A stretch of DNA of 64,000 nt from Daucus carota subsp. sativus (GCF_001625215.2 NC_030384.2:42256390-42320389), one strand, 5' to 3'; shown: positions 35,959-49,357, counted from the stretch's first letter. Numbers and translations are program-made. The notes: generated by a model from the letters alone, not told the origin.

Positions 35959-35999
35959 TGGTGGGGAGTAGAGTAAAAGAGTAGTGGGCTAAAAAATAT

Positions 36000-38097
36000 T
36001 CTGGGAAGTTGGAAACCTCCAAAACATCAGCTTTTTTAAAGAGTGATTTCAGAATATATCAATGTTTTCATGAATACAGATATCACCACATGTACTACTC
36101 TAAAAGCTACCCCTTCCACTTTGCTTCTTATACTTTTTACTTTTTTAATCTGGTTTTTTTTAATTATTAAAAGAATATTGGGGAGTGATAAAAATATATT
36201 TATTATGAACATTTCATTTTACATATAAAATAACATTACATCAGTATCAACATTGTATTACTAATTTTTTTACAACTACTTAGCACAAAATAATAATAAT
36301 ACCTCATATAGTCAATTGTCGCATTTAAATTGCTATTTTGGGATATTTTAATACAAACGATATTTAACTCAAAATTCCAGAGTCAGTTAATTTTTTACAT
36401 TATATATTTTGTATATGTAGCGTTGTCACTGAATTTGGGTCTCCTATTGCATCATGTATGATGTACCGAATGTTGTACTTAAAATCATTTTTTATATTAA
36501 TTATTAGATTTTAATAAAAATGAAATATATGAATATATTTTAATCGATGATAGGTCTTGGCCAGAAGCCAGAAGGTACATTTGGATTCTGACTTTGGACC
36601 ATGGTCACCTGTTGGTCAGTACCGATCTCAGTTGTTGTGTGGTGTTCACAGCAAATGTCGCAGCATTACTTCGTCCTCGGATAGTAGTACCTTCTGATAA
36701 TACAAAGACACATCGCTGTGGCCCCTGAGCAGTCACAAGATTTATATTTTATTCAGTATTCAAAACTATATATATTATTTTATTGAAATGTGCTGTTATC
36801 GAAATTGTTCAAAACTTTAGAAGGCAAATACTGTAGTTTTTTTCTGAACGAGGACAAAATATCACGAGTGAAAAAAAAAACTTAGGCAAATCATATTATT
36901 TTGGATGAAGAAGACAAAATATTATGCAACTTGCAAATTCTGGAGAATGAACATATTAGTTCTTCTCGTGCCGAAGTAGAAAGAGGATTTTAAGACACAA
37001 TGTCAGCTTTCTTTTAATGATATGCCAGTTTTTGTCAACATTTTTATTATTGGTATTAAATGTCGCTTGAAAATTCAAATAAATAGAAGTAGCTTATTTT
37101 CCTTGGATAGCTAGACATTCTGTTGAGGAAGGGGTCATTGCTCACTAAACGCATGATATGTGAGCTATTGCATTTAGTACTTGTACTTGCTTTCTTTTCA
37201 TAGTATTTTCAGTTGCTACCAATTATTATCTATAGAAGGTATATTTGTTCGTTGCTGACTTGTGCTAATAATAATGAGCTACCCGTGCTTGTTTTATCGA
37301 CACGCTTTTATGATTAATGAAGGATTATAATTGTGCATGTTTTGTGTTGTGCTCCATGGGAGAGCAAGGAGTTGAATGCTTGAAAATAATGAATTAAAAG
37401 GAAAAATGTTAATTGAAAATGAATAAGAATAAACTTTTGAGATAAAAGTTTTAAGAGTAAATTAGGTATCTGTAATTGACGAGCTTCGTTTTCTAATTAA
37501 AAATGAACCTTTTTTAAAGTGAATTTAAGAATCAACTTAGAAAACAGTATGAAATTTTTGTACATTGACATGTAAAATTATCTCACCTAAACACAGTACA
37601 AAAGTCTCGTAACTTGTTGTATTTTTATTATATTCATTCATTTCAAATAAATAAAATATAAAATCGATAACAGTTTCTAAAAATTGTCAAATATTGTTTT
37701 ATAATTTTTTTATCAATTTATTGATTACATTATAGTCTAACTCAAAAAATTTAGGTAAATAAAAAATTGGTATTTCAACTCATTAATCAATTTCGAATTT
37801 TTACAACGATGAATATTCTGGCATCTACAAAGAAATAAATTTCCCCATCTCAGATTTACATGCATATAGCTAATAGCAACAAGTGCATAGTACAGAGTGG
37901 ATGTCGGAGGAAACACCGGCGGAACCAGGATTAAGCGTTGGGGAGGTTGAACTCAACCAAAAGATAAACTAAGGGATAAGCAGTGTGTCTACGTGTCTTA
38001 ACCATCAAGACAGAAAGATTTCCTATACTTTGAAATTCAAATTAATCTTTATCCGCTTTCACATCATAGATAAAATTGTCTAACTGATTTGATAACA
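36000..38097. other. AT-rich intergenic region, no gene seen
   Basis: No convincing coding sequence. A GC-richer island at about 36560-36740 contains a loose inverted pair CAGAAGGTAC / GTACCTTCTG and is otherwise unrecognised. Confidence 0.4.
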
Positions 38098-38105
38098 GCT
38101 CCAGG

Positions 38106-38862
38106 TAGGGGAGAGCACGGTGCGGATCGGTGCGGTTTTAGGGTAAAACCGCAACCGGAACCGCAAGTGTTCGGTTTTTAAAATTGAAAACCGCAACCGC
38201 AACCGAACCGTCGGATCGGTTTCGGTTTCAAAAAACCTCGGTTCGATTTCAAACGGTTCGGTTTCGGTTTTAGAACCGCAATAAATAAAAATAAGAAACA
38301 TACTTTCAAATTAAATTAGTAGATAACTTATGTTGGTTCGATATATACTTCAAATTTAATAACGAACCACATTATTATATTATCGGATTTAAACAAGATC
38401 ATATTACAAATGAAACTTATATATTATGTGGGGATCATGATGGAAGTAGATTAGCGACTCAATTGTAGTGATACTAAAAGAAAGTGCTCGGTGGAAGAAC
38501 TAGTTCGGATAAAAGAATTTTAACGAAACAACCTCAGCACATTTCAACCCCACTTCCTAGTAACCTCCCCCGTCTCCATTTTACTTTGTTCATCACATTT
38601 ATATGTTATATATAAATATTTATATAAATTATGTGTGATATGCATATATATAAATATAGATAATATTTATTTTAATAATCGGTTCGGTTCGGGTTTTTGC
38701 GGTTCGGTTCTGGCCTAAAACCGGAACCGCAACCGTTATAATCGGTTCGGTTTTTAAATTTTCGGTTTCGGATCGGTTCGGTTTTAGGCGGTTCGGTTTT
38801 TATCGGTTTTCACCGGTTTCGGTTACGATTTCGGTTTCAATTCGGTTTTTTGCTCACCCCTA
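38106..38862. mobile_element. hAT-type element with CGGTTCGG-rich ends and 8-bp TSD
   Basis: It begins TAGGGGAGAGCA and ends TGCTCACCCCTA (11 of 12 paired) and is flanked by the exact 8-bp repeat GCTCCAGG (38098-38105 and 38863-38870). Each end carries about 180 bp of subterminal CGGTTCGGTTT-type repeats in both directions, a typical arrangement for transposase-binding subterminal regions. The centre is AT-rich and non-coding. Confidence 0.87.
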
Positions 38863-38870
38863 GCTCCAGG

Positions 38871-41322
38871 TCTACTAAAGGGAAATCCATCGGATAAAAT
38901 TGTGCAAAGACAAACCAGTTTTGAGTTATTGAAACTCAGAAAATTAATTTCTAAGATCCAAAGAGCCAATACAAAGTAACAGCTCTATGTTTCCTTCTGT
39001 AAAACGGTTATCCATCTCTTGGGAAATAGTTACCATAGCTCTATGGTTCCTTCTGTGGTTTCCTTCGATAAGTCAATGTGTGCGTATGACTTATGAAAGC
39101 ATGTTCAAAAGTTTCTTCATATGGGCTCCTAAGCTAAAATTTGAAGAATATGGAGATGAAATGAACTCCAACAAGCTCAGCACCTCTTTAAAAATTTAGG
39201 AGCTTTGTTTGCTTACTCAACAATGAGGAGCACACTCTCCCTCTTAACTATATTTACTTATATTAATTTTTCTTATATACAAAGTACTTAGCATGCATGA
39301 TACAGTTTAGACTAAGCGCCTTCTCTTTTCTTTTTTTACAATAAATCCCTCTCTATGATATTTATAATTTAGCGGGGGTTAAAAAAATTATATTGACATC
39401 ACTAATTTAGCGGGGTTGGAAAAAAAATATCCATTATTTTTTCGAGGTCAGGGGGCTCTAGCATCCACTAACCCTCTCTCAAATGATCGTGAACATGGGA
39501 GCGTCTTCAAACCATCACTTCTTACAAAGTGCATCGTATATCTCAACCTTTGCTTTGTGGGTACGAAATCATCCATAGGCCGAGGAAAGATGCAAGGCAC
39601 ACATTTGGTATCTCTCAATACGCGTAGAGAAAAGGTGCAGATGATTGAGGCTTCATGCTAGTGACAAAGGCGCAAATAAGCAAGAATTTAATAGACCAGT
39701 CATAAAAACTTATTTTGTTCAAATTCTCACTGACTTAAACCGAAATATAAGGCAAAATTACAAGCATGGGACACAAATGATGCCATGGGACACACTTGAC
39801 AATCCCAAAGACAGCTTCACTCCACCTTCTCCGATCTACTTTGAGCAAAAATGAAAAGCATTTCTTCATTGGATTCTTTATGGATATATATACGCTCTGG
39901 GTGTTTTTCATTGGTTCCCCACGCACATTCGCACCTGTTCCTTTACTTTTCCACTCAATAATTTCTATCAGCAGATAAGCTGTCATTCTCCAACATTTTA
40001 AACACAGAATTATCGGTAAAATGTCCCTACCTGTAATGTTTTTCCATATTAAAAGGTGCTTGCTATCTTGCAGTAGAAAAGTGAATGAGATAAATTCATC
40101 TGAATAGATTTAGCAAAATGGGAGCAGGTAGCTTGGTAAACTCCACAAATGCACTAAATCCCAAGTGAACAAAAAATAGTATAATTTACGTTACTGATAA
40201 AACACGTTCGAAACAACATAAAAACTCATGTATCAGAATTTTTTTCACTTAACATTTACAGAAGTGCAGATGGAAACACATTTGGCGTGAAATTGATTTA
40301 AAATTAATGATACACTTAAGTTAGATTTCTCCTTCATAATAATTAGATTTTAGTATTTTACTGTGATTTTAAAGTAACAACAGTATTGATGCTCCCCGCC
40401 AACAAAATTATAGGAGTATCAATTCACGGTGCACACTTAAAATCATATAAAGTTGAGTTTGACAAGTTTGTAAGTTGCCATTACGATTGTTCTGAAATGT
40501 ATAGCTAATCAGCTATAGAAGTTCTTCTTACTGGGTTAAAACTATTTTCGATTTTAAATCAAAACATTTATGTTTGTATAATAAGATAAGAAACTGATTT
40601 TAAAATGAAATTAATTTAAGGTAAAAAATTGCTAGAAACACTTTGCCGAATCATATTACGAATCAAATTCAGGTCGTGTCTGATGTGTCATCAATGCGAT
40701 AAAATAACCTCGATACAATATTTAAACAATGAGAAAGACGAGAAGATGAAGGCAAGATATGCACAGGCACGATAACAAAATTGCTTTTTTCCCTCAAGTT
40801 ACAATTCTAGAACAATACTCACTAGTTCCTGATAATGGACGTTTTATAAGTTGATGTGTCTGTGATGTTGGTCAAATTGTCTCAAGTGTGTCAAAATGCC
40901 CACGAATAAAGGAGATTATAGTATTTGGGAGTTTCCATTTGTTTTGTTAGGAGATGGCCGGATGGTGGGCATGCATGCAGTATTGCAGTCTGCCTCACCC
41001 TGCTGCACTTTTCAAGCAGAGTGTAGTCAAGTGCTTGACATGTGCTCGCTTCTGTGGCTAGTGAATGTCAAAACCCGACTTCTAATTATTCATTTATGTA
41101 ATTTTATATATTCTGGTATTCTTCTGAAACTATACGGGCCATTCGGTGCTGGTTTTCCTTTATTGTCTGGGAAATTAATTTATTTTTACTGAAAATAAGC
41201 TCGATTATCATATAAATTTTTGAGAAAGTCGTTTCATTATCAAATCAAACATATATAATGTGTGTTTTGATGTCTAGATCCGTCCTTGCTAGATCCGTCT
41301 TTGCATATATTATTATATTTGA
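38871..41322. other. Intergenic region, no gene seen
   Basis: AT-rich DNA. The reading frames present have no recognisable domain, codon bias or splice context. TTTAGCGGGG occurs twice, near 39370 and 39408, as the only local repeat noticed. Confidence 0.4.
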
Positions 41323-41592
41323 TACTTTCTTCGTCCCAAATTGCATGAGACTCTTTGACTAGCACAGTTTTTAAGATGTGAATGTTTCACTTGATGTTAA
41401 CTGCATAAAAAGTAGTGAATATTAAATTAGGGTAGCTTATGAATGTATGTTTGTAATAATGTTAAATAGATATCATAAATAAAAGGATCATTTTTGTTAG
41501 GACATGCAAATAAAAAAGTCATTCATATAAATTGAGATAAAAGGAATTCAGAAAAGATAAATGGTTCATATAAATTGTTGGGACAGAGAGAA
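41323..41592. mobile_element. Stowaway-like MITE
   Basis: The left end reads TTCTTCGTCCCAAATTGCATG and the right end TTGTTGGGACAGAGAGAA, a degenerate Stowaway terminus pair. TTCATATAAATTG is repeated near the right end. Boundaries are approximate. Confidence 0.5.
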
Positions 41593-43417
41593 CACCGACT
41601 ATTGTGTTGGTAATTACCCTCCAATTAGGCGATGGTACATGCAATAAATAGTAAAGAATAAATCAATAACTTTCAGATATTTGTTACACAATTACATGTG
41701 ATGAATAAGGTGTGAAGAATCAAATTAGCACTGTCCCGGCTGTGTTTGTGACACGCATTATGTAAATGAATGCAGGGTATTAAATGATCCGAGAAGGACT
41801 ATAGGAACATCAATACTCTTGTTCGAACTTTGGGGACCCGATGATAGCCCATGTTTCACAATAGTATAGTAATATATTTGTCGTTGAATGAGTTTGCAGA
41901 AATAGTGAAATAAATTAGAAAGCGAAAGTTCAGGTACTCAAGTACGAGTAATAAATTTAAGATCAGTCCTCGACAGTTCTGACTTCCGAGAGATTCAAAA
42001 ATGAAACCTTAGACATTTCACATCATAAAGTATTCATACGCGATTCTGAACCCCCACTCCTTTCAGTACGCAATTGCAAAACTGGGAATTATCAAAGCCC
42101 AAGGATGTTTATAGCGGACAGTAAGCCCAAAGTTGGAAGAGGAATCAAGTAATATGGGCTCTCGTATACAAAGGAACCGCATAGGCCTAGTCACAGCACT
42201 TTCTCAATTCTCATCTAATATTGCACTTGACAATTTGACATGGTTGGATCCTCAACTTATCGAAAAATCTTCTAATAATTTATTTAAAATATTTTACTAA
42301 TTTATTAATTGAACCTCAGTTTACAAAATTAATAAAAAAATCTTCGATTAATGTTCAATAAATCAATATCTCATGAATCATATTTATAGATTAACCGATC
42401 AGTTTAGATTCCGGTACACACTAACATGTTCTTTTATTTTTTGTTGTAAGCTATATGAAGAAAACAGCGAATGACCTAGAGAGTAATTGATTTCAACAAC
42501 ACACACTCACATTCAATATTCTTGCTGAGCAAGATAATTTTTCACATATGTATAGACTACAGTTTTCCAACTAACTATGACACATAAGCAGATTACTATT
42601 ATGCCACCAGCTTTCATTCTATATTACAGAAATACCCCAAGCTCCTTTACTATATTCATCGAATATAGATCATTGTTTAATCTGGAGGACGGAAATTTTA
42701 GTGTAAGTGGAATAGTTACTCCACGGTTCGGGAGTGGATCTGCCTTTCTTATCTATTTGACCATTTGCTTGACTAAAATTGGAATCATACTAGTGACTTG
42801 CAATAGCCCTGCATATAAAAAACACAAACAAACCAACACAAACATGACAGGACAAGAGAAAAGTGATGCAGTAGCATGTGAAAATGAGATTATCCAGGTG
42901 AAACATAACAAACGAGATGAAGAAATTGTAACTGCTTTCACATGGCCTGTTTGCCCAAATATCATTACTACTGTCTACTACCACGTTACTTTAACATGAA
43001 TTAATTATTTAAATACCAGATAATCAATTTTGTAGATAAGCAATTTTGAAATATTTCTGCATTTATCATTTCCAATTAGTAAATGAAATAATATACATCG
43101 GGTGATTATCACTAATCCTCAAACTGCCGAGTGATCTTCAGACCGGGGATGACTAGCTGTGTTTACTCCCACCAACTTTGCCGCCATCTCCATTACATTT
43201 CTTCGCATTTATAAACCGATTGACCGGTTATATAAAATATAATTAAAATCGAAATGGAAATCGAAATAATATTTTATACAAAAATAAAAAATTAGTAACT
43301 GGCCAACTCATATTGTGTCATTGGCATGCAGTTGTAAAGTTAATAGTCAACTCACACCCGACCCGACCCGAATCCAAATCATTCGTGAAAGGGCTAAAGC
43401 TTTGCTAATCTGCATTC
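41593..43417. other. Intergenic region downstream of the SAUR gene
   Basis: No gene recognised. A 140-codon open frame on the plus strand (42577-42999) lacks any domain and is AT-rich, so it is left as chance. Confidence 0.4.
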
Positions 43418-43858
43418 TCATCTGAATCCAATGTTAAGCAGGGGGCGAGACTCGGCCCAGAAATCAACATTGTTCTTGCTCCGAAGTCCCACGTGGCAGT
43501 ACCTCTGGAACTCCTCGATACTGGTGAAACAGCAGCCGGAGATTCTGGAATCCGAGCGGCCGGAGATGCACCGGAGAATATCCTCGAAGACGTACTCGTC
43601 GCAGGGGATGAGCAATGGGCCGGAGTTGTTGAACCCGTATTCTTCTTCGGCCTGGACCAGTAGCTTCTTGAAAACCGGGTGGTTCAGGTACGTTGCTCGG
43701 ACCACGAACCTCGTGCGGTTCGCTCCCACGGAGACCGCCACGTGTCCGGAGGGCACGTCGGAGGGGATTCGGCGGGAGGTCAATGCCGCCTTCTTGCGCC
43801 ACCGCCGGATGAGTTGCCGGAGCTTGACTATGTGGCGTATTTTGCTGCATCCTGACAT
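43418..43858 (-). CDS. SAUR-family auxin-responsive protein
   Basis: A single intronless reading frame of 146 codons, the usual gene form for SAURs. The N-terminus is short and basic (KIRHIVKLRQLIRRWRKKA). The conserved SAUR core spans residues about 34-105: DVPSGHVAVSVG, RFVVRATYLNHPVFKKLL, AEEEYGF and the C-terminal PCDEYVFEDIL. SAURs typically inhibit PP2C.D phosphatases and so activate the plasma-membrane proton pump during acid growth; this is family knowledge. The coding DNA is far more GC-rich than the AT-rich DNA around it. A TATA box lies about 110 bp upstream. It stands alone, not in the tandem cluster often seen for SAURs. Exact subgroup is not assigned. Confidence 0.95.
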   Translation of the reverse strand: MSGCSKIRHIVKLRQLIRRWRKKAALTSRRIPSDVPSGHVAVSVGANRTRFVVRATYLNHPVFKKLLVQAEEEYGFNNSGPLLIPCDEYVFEDILRCISGRSDSRISGCCFTSIEEFQRYCHVGLRSKNNVDFWAESRPLLNIGFR

Positions 43859-43965
43859 TGTCTTGTGTTTTTGTTATGTGAATGTGATTTTTAAGGCTTT
43901 GGTTTATTGAAAGATGAGCTGTTGGAAAAACTAGAGGGTTTTGAATTATGAGATGAGGCACATCT

Positions 43966-43972
43966 TTTATAA
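43966..43972 (-). promoter_or_regulatory. TATA box of the SAUR gene
   Basis: On the minus strand the sequence reads CTTATAAAAG, a strong TATA box 108-114 bp upstream of the SAUR ATG. It predicts transcription starting near 43935-43940 and a leader of about 80 bases. Confidence 0.65.
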
Positions 43973-43979
43973 GCCCATG

Positions 43980-45245
43980 TCAATATAACTACCCTTGCTT
44001 TTCAACTTATTTACATAAATACCCAACATGCAATGTCTCTGTCTTTTTTATTACAATAGCCCTATAGAATTGTAGATTCATCATGCATGTTTATTTTATC
44101 GGAGTCCTTTTTAAGATTTACGAGTTCTCATTGGATTATCAAGTCACCCAGATTATTTATTATTTTTTCAAGATTTACGATCTATATTTTAGATTCATTA
44201 GTAATAATTCAAGTAATTATGCATTTGTCTCTACTAATTCTTATACAATCTGCTTGTCGCCCAGAGAACGAAATTATTAGCTACCACTATAACAGAAGAC
44301 ACAACACTCATGAACCATACTGATTTTAAAAGAATATTTAGATTTCGTAAATCAAATGTGTCAGGATATTTCACAACTCAAAATTCGAAATTACATGAAA
44401 TTATAATTTTTGTATTCTCTATATTCTGATTACTGATCAGTGCCCATGTGCAAGACTTCCCCAGCTATGATAAAGTAGTGTTCTCAGCAGCAAAAGGCCA
44501 AACGCGACCAAAAACAATGTGGTAGACTTATAATACAATGGGTTCTGGTCGCAGCGCCACCACCAACCTCTAGATCAATAACACAATATTCCACTATATT
44601 TTTGTATATATTTAATTTTACACATGCTTGTTTTTTCTGTAATTTATCAATAATCATGAACAGAAGCTCAGAACTCTAATTTGACTAGCATCCGCTAATC
44701 TCTCTGAGATGTGTTCATTTTGGTGCATGTGGCGTACGTGCATGCTAATACATCCCCCCATGCTTACTGACAGGGACGACCTTAAGTACCCTACTTGTGA
44801 AGATCTTAATGAGGATCATGCACCGTTTGTTATGTAATTTAAAATGAATCTGTTAGTTTCATGTACTGAGCAAATGTTAATTACCCCAAACATGCAAGAA
44901 CATAAATGGTGTATATATTTGTTAATGAATTCCAGATTTATCATCGTGTATATGTACCACAATAGTATTATTGTTGTGGTTGTTTGTTTTGTTGCGGTAT
45001 AATAAGAACTTTTTCTACGTTCATTGCTACTGGACAATGTGGCCAAATATGTTAGAAGATTTCGGGAATATTACGTTGATGTACAGTTCGAGGCATTATT
45101 GGAAACGATATATGACACAATATATGATCCAGTAGTACTTCCAAATCCCCTTGCATGAGTGGTGATTTTAGATTAGTTTCAAACTAGATCCTGGTACATG
45201 AAGATAATACGTATACTCTCTCAGCCTCAGTATTTCGATATTCGT
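43980..45245. other. SAUR upstream and intergenic DNA, no gene seen
   Basis: AT-rich sequence holding only short unrelated reading frames; distal SAUR promoter elements may lie here. Confidence 0.4.
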
Positions 45246-45492
45246 GGTGCATGTTTGGGAAACGCTACTTCCGACTTTTCTTGACAAAAAGCTGGCTTCT
45301 ATTTTACTTCACTCGTTTGTGTAAAAAATTAGGAGTATTTATAAGAACATGAGAATACTAACTTTTGTTTCGAGATTTTTGTTTATTTCTCAAACAGCTT
45401 GACTGACTTATAAGTTTTTATTATTTCTCACTTCTAATTTACCCATGTACTTTAAACAAAAAACACTATTTTTAAGTTTAACCAAACGATCT
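45246..45492. mobile_element. MITE, TGTTTGG family, degenerate
   Basis: Left end GCATGTTTGGGAAACG and right end TAACCAAACGATC. The interior shares TTTATAAG, CTTATAAGTTTTTATT and TTTTTAAGTTTA with the other TGTTTGG/TTATAAGT elements at 8707, 46508 and 49358. Confidence 0.6.
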
Positions 45493-46507
45493 TATAATAT
45501 AATATATATCTCGTTGATGTTTCGACTAACATTTCTGATTAATTCCCGATTTACCGATTAATAACTACGAGATATCTTTCTCGAGCTAGAACAAATCGAA
45601 GTGAAGTGAAATTATGGTGATCAGACATGGCATTATCTTTCTCGGGAGCCTGAATGTGACGATGCCATGCACTTGCGGTGCTAGTCGAAAGGAAGAAAAG
45701 AAAGTTGCAGAAATTTAGATTATATAAAAAATGACAACAAGAGGGAAAGAAAATAATAGTTTAATAGAAGTAGTGTTGCAACAGAGGAGATGCAGAAAAC
45801 AGTTGGCGGAATGAGGCGTCTAGGTTCGAAGGAGCTGAAATGTGAGCTTAGTTGTACAGAGAGTATGTCACGGACATGATTATATGAGCAGCCCCCACCT
45901 CCCCGGCGTTTTCTTCTCATCTTTGCATGCCCTCATTTCCCAGTTGAATCTTTTTGTTTTTTATTTCATATGTGCAATCATAAAGCTATCCAGGCTCACA
46001 CCCTATGGATCCTTTTTCTCTATTTTATCTTATCTTTATCTATCTATATGGCTAAATGTAGGAGATTTTTTAAACAAAGCCTATGAAGAGTTTCACATTT
46101 GGTCGATTTGCAAATTTACAATTGGATATCAATTTTAGCGGCCGATTCAAGTGAATTTCATATGAATGTTAAGACGGGCAATCTGTGAGTATGATTTCAA
46201 CTTGTGTGTACAATGCACCTCTAGATGGTCAAAGTTGGTACAAGTGTCTGTGGTGTGGTCTGTTCCATAATTTTGTAATTTTCAGTGAACTTTAATCATC
46301 GAATGCAATTATTTAAGTACTTATCATCCCATTGAACTAAATTCCACAGTTTTTGTTTCTCAATTATTTCCCCGAGTATCTTCTTCAATACACAACCCAA
46401 TAAAATCAGAAATTTAAATGGCCTGCATTCGCTCGAAATTTGAAGACATGGAGTGTGGCTTCCTGCGCCTAATGGGACCAACATACCCTCAAACTATAAT
46501 AGAGTAC

Positions 46508-46752
46508 GGGGGTGTTTGACCGGGCTTTTTAGTCCAACGCCTGAATTTATAATTTTGAAACACTTATTTGTATTTTTTGCGTAAAAAGTCAAGAAGCACT
46601 TATAAAAAACTGAGAATGCTAGCTTTATTTCACGACTTCTACTTATTTTTCAAACACTTTAATCACTTATAAGTCTTAATTTGTTTCTCACTTCTATTTC
46701 ACTTCTTTATTTTAAACGAGAAGGATTTATTTTAAGCTCAGTCAAACGACCC
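46508..46752. mobile_element. MITE, TGTTTGA family
   Basis: Left end GGGGGTGTTTGACCGGGC, right end GCTCAGTCAAACGACCC. The interior shows TTATAAGTCTTAATTTGTTT and TTTTAAGCTCAG, shared with the element at 8707. Confidence 0.7.
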
Positions 46753-46916
46753 AGACGTGTTTTATAATTGAACGAAAAGAGGGGGAAGTAAAGTACTATC
46801 AAAAGTACTATGGAAAGGGCAGAATGACTGAGACAAACACTGAAACTTTAGCTTCTTAATGTTCACTTTTAGGAGGTGAGCGCTGCATGTTCTTCTGTCT
46901 TAACCATTAATCACTA

Positions 46917-47175
46917 CTCCCTCTGTTTCTTTAAGCTTTTCCTATTTGAAATGTCGGGACTGTTCATGACATGAGACAAATGCTTAATTTACGTCAAATC
47001 TATAAGACCAAATATAGTCATGAGTGATCTTGTTGGATTCGTATTTACGAGTATTTTAATACAATAAAGTTTTTTTATTTAATACTAATATGAAATTAAA
47101 GATATAAACGATAAAAAGCGTGTGTTGGCAAACGTGTCCAAGGCAAACAGGAAAAGTAATAAGGGACGGAGGGAG
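46917..47175. mobile_element. Stowaway MITE, first copy of a tandem pair
   Basis: Ends CTCCCTCTGTTTC and GGGACGGAGGGAG, 259 bp, flanked by TA at 46915-46916 and 47176-47177. Its interior matches the second copy and, in reverse, the element at 27209. Confidence 0.92.
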
Positions 47176-47177
47176 TA

Positions 47178-47436
47178 CTCCCTCCGTTTCTTTTTTCTTT
47201 TCCTGTTTGTGATGTCGGTACTGTTCATAACATTAGATAAATTACTAATTTACATCTAATCTATAAAACTAAATATAATCATAAGTGATCTTATTAGATT
47301 CGTATTCACGAGTACTTTAATATGATGAAGTTTTTATATTTAATACTACTACGAAATGAAAGATATTAACGATCAAAAGTGTGTGTTGGCAAACGTGAAA
47401 AGTACAAACAAGAAAATTATTTAGAGACGGAGGGAG
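47178..47436. mobile_element. Stowaway MITE, second copy of a tandem pair
   Basis: Ends CTCCCTCCGTTTC and AGACGGAGGGAG, also 259 bp, flanked by the shared TA (47176-47177) and by TA at 47437-47438. It runs in the same orientation as the first copy but differs from it at many positions. Confidence 0.92.
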
Positions 47437-47438
47437 TA

Positions 47439-49357
47439 CTTTAAAATTTCTTATCCTCGCTAATTACCCTGCTTACCAGGGGAATCTGTCTCTTTATCCG
47501 TCTCATCCGCAGGAGCTTTCAGCTAATGACATCAGACTTGAGGCCGACACTCTGTGATTAATTAAGCTTAACCTTGTTTTACTCAAACTATATAGCTGGC
47601 AAATGCTGCGCACATACCTATAGATTTTCTAATTAGCCAGATTAGTAAAGTAATCAATGGGTTAGTACTAAATACTTTTTGCATGAGCTGTGCTCTTTTG
47701 GCGTATGCTACGCAGGCTCCAGAGGCTGCCACATAGCAGATGTAACATTGATGCTTAATTGTACATTTGTACTCCCTTCTCTCTCTGGATTTTTTATATT
47801 GGACCATAGATTTCAGGATGTATTTTAATGTTTATATAAAATATAATTTCACACATTAATTTAATTTTTATATTTTTCTGAACAAATAGAAAAAATAGAA
47901 AATTTTAAAAATAAATTAAACAATTATTTTATAAAATTTTTAAAATACATGTCAGCATTATATTCTTTGCTCTAGTAAGGTTAAGGTGATGATAATAACG
48001 ACAAAGAACACGAACGTGAGGCCAAGTTACTCTCGAATAAAAAAGTTGGCGAAATGCGATGAAAAAACTAATAAGACAGCTAGTTTATATGCCTCATAAG
48101 ATGCACCTAACATTTAAATAAAGATTAGCTGTTAATTTGTGGGATTACACGTATGATATATAGCCTCTGATTCGTAGAAGGCGTGCTTATATAAATCAAA
48201 GTAACTGATCTCCAATAGACTGCGATTGGATCATATGATAGGTTAATTTTATATGCAGGTGCAGAAATTGTTGGATAAGGGTTCGAGATCTGAGAACCAA
48301 ATGGATATGATTTCTGAAACAATATCAACATTTTGGTTTTAGCATAATCACACTAGCTTGTTCCTAATCATAAATTTATCCTCACTAATTGATCTTGATT
48401 ATTCATTTTCTGAACAATGACATATGCTTAAGCATGTTTACTGGATTATGTTTTCTTAAACTCCTAAATAATTGCAATCAGAACCTATTATATATGCGTG
48501 GAGTTCAGCGTACCAAACTAAATTTTAAGTAAGCCATTATCGACCATCTACTATATACTCATATTAGATGAATTAGATTTTTTATTCAAATTTTAAATAT
48601 TCATGCAATGGTCATGTTCCTTGTTTAAGCCTCAGCAGCCCTGATTTCAAGTAAAAGCTGTCTTAATTTTCAGAAAATGTTGAGGAAGGTAGAATCAAGA
48701 GGACAGAGGGAGTGTGGATTAGTGACAGTAATTGCCGGTTAATTAAACAGAGAAAAAGACAGTTTATCTATATATAATCGGTTTAAGCAGAATTGTCCCA
48801 AAACCAACACTGTTCAAACGTTTCTGATTTTGTCATTTAGGAAAATTACAGATTACACACACAAATGAAGGCTCTAGCTAGCTAGCTTTTCGAGAAGGGG
48901 TTAAGACCTGAACTGTGTGATCGGCATTGAAATCGAAAAGTTTGCCGTGCATGTTGTAAATACATGCGATGTAAGGAAGACTAGCAACATCTCATAAGCT
49001 TCATTTTGGACTCACATGTATAAACTATAATTATATTTTGTACGTGTTTTTGTGACTATGATTTGTACAACTCATTATGGTGGAGAATTCATTTATACTT
49101 CCGTACTACATTCTACCCGGGGCTGAAGTTCAACCCGAATTACCCGATCAACAACCAACCTGAATATGATTTATATCTATCGTTATCTGTCTCTTCTACA
49201 ACCGATATCTCAGCGAACCTATTTTAGGGTCGCCTGCAAAATATTTTGAAGTGTTAGTTAATTGAAGACATGCAATGAGGCCTCCGGTGCGGAATATTCT
49301 AAATTGGTGGTAGAAGTAATATTTTAACCGAGTCTACGAAATGAAAATAAATATTAT
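47439..49357. other. Intergenic region, no gene seen
   Basis: No gene supported. A degenerate Stowaway-like segment may lie around 47770-47960 (inverted AAATTTTAAAAAT words). Confidence 0.4.

Noticed and set aside
40896..41192. A 98-codon plus-strand frame
   Set aside because: Composition is like random AT-rich DNA, with no family resemblance.
42577..42999. A 140-codon plus-strand frame
   Set aside because: No recognisable domain, AT-rich content and no splice or promoter context.
43431..43961. Long frames on both strands over the SAUR gene
   Set aside because: They are shadows caused by the GC-rich SAUR coding sequence; only the 43418-43858 minus frame encodes a known family.
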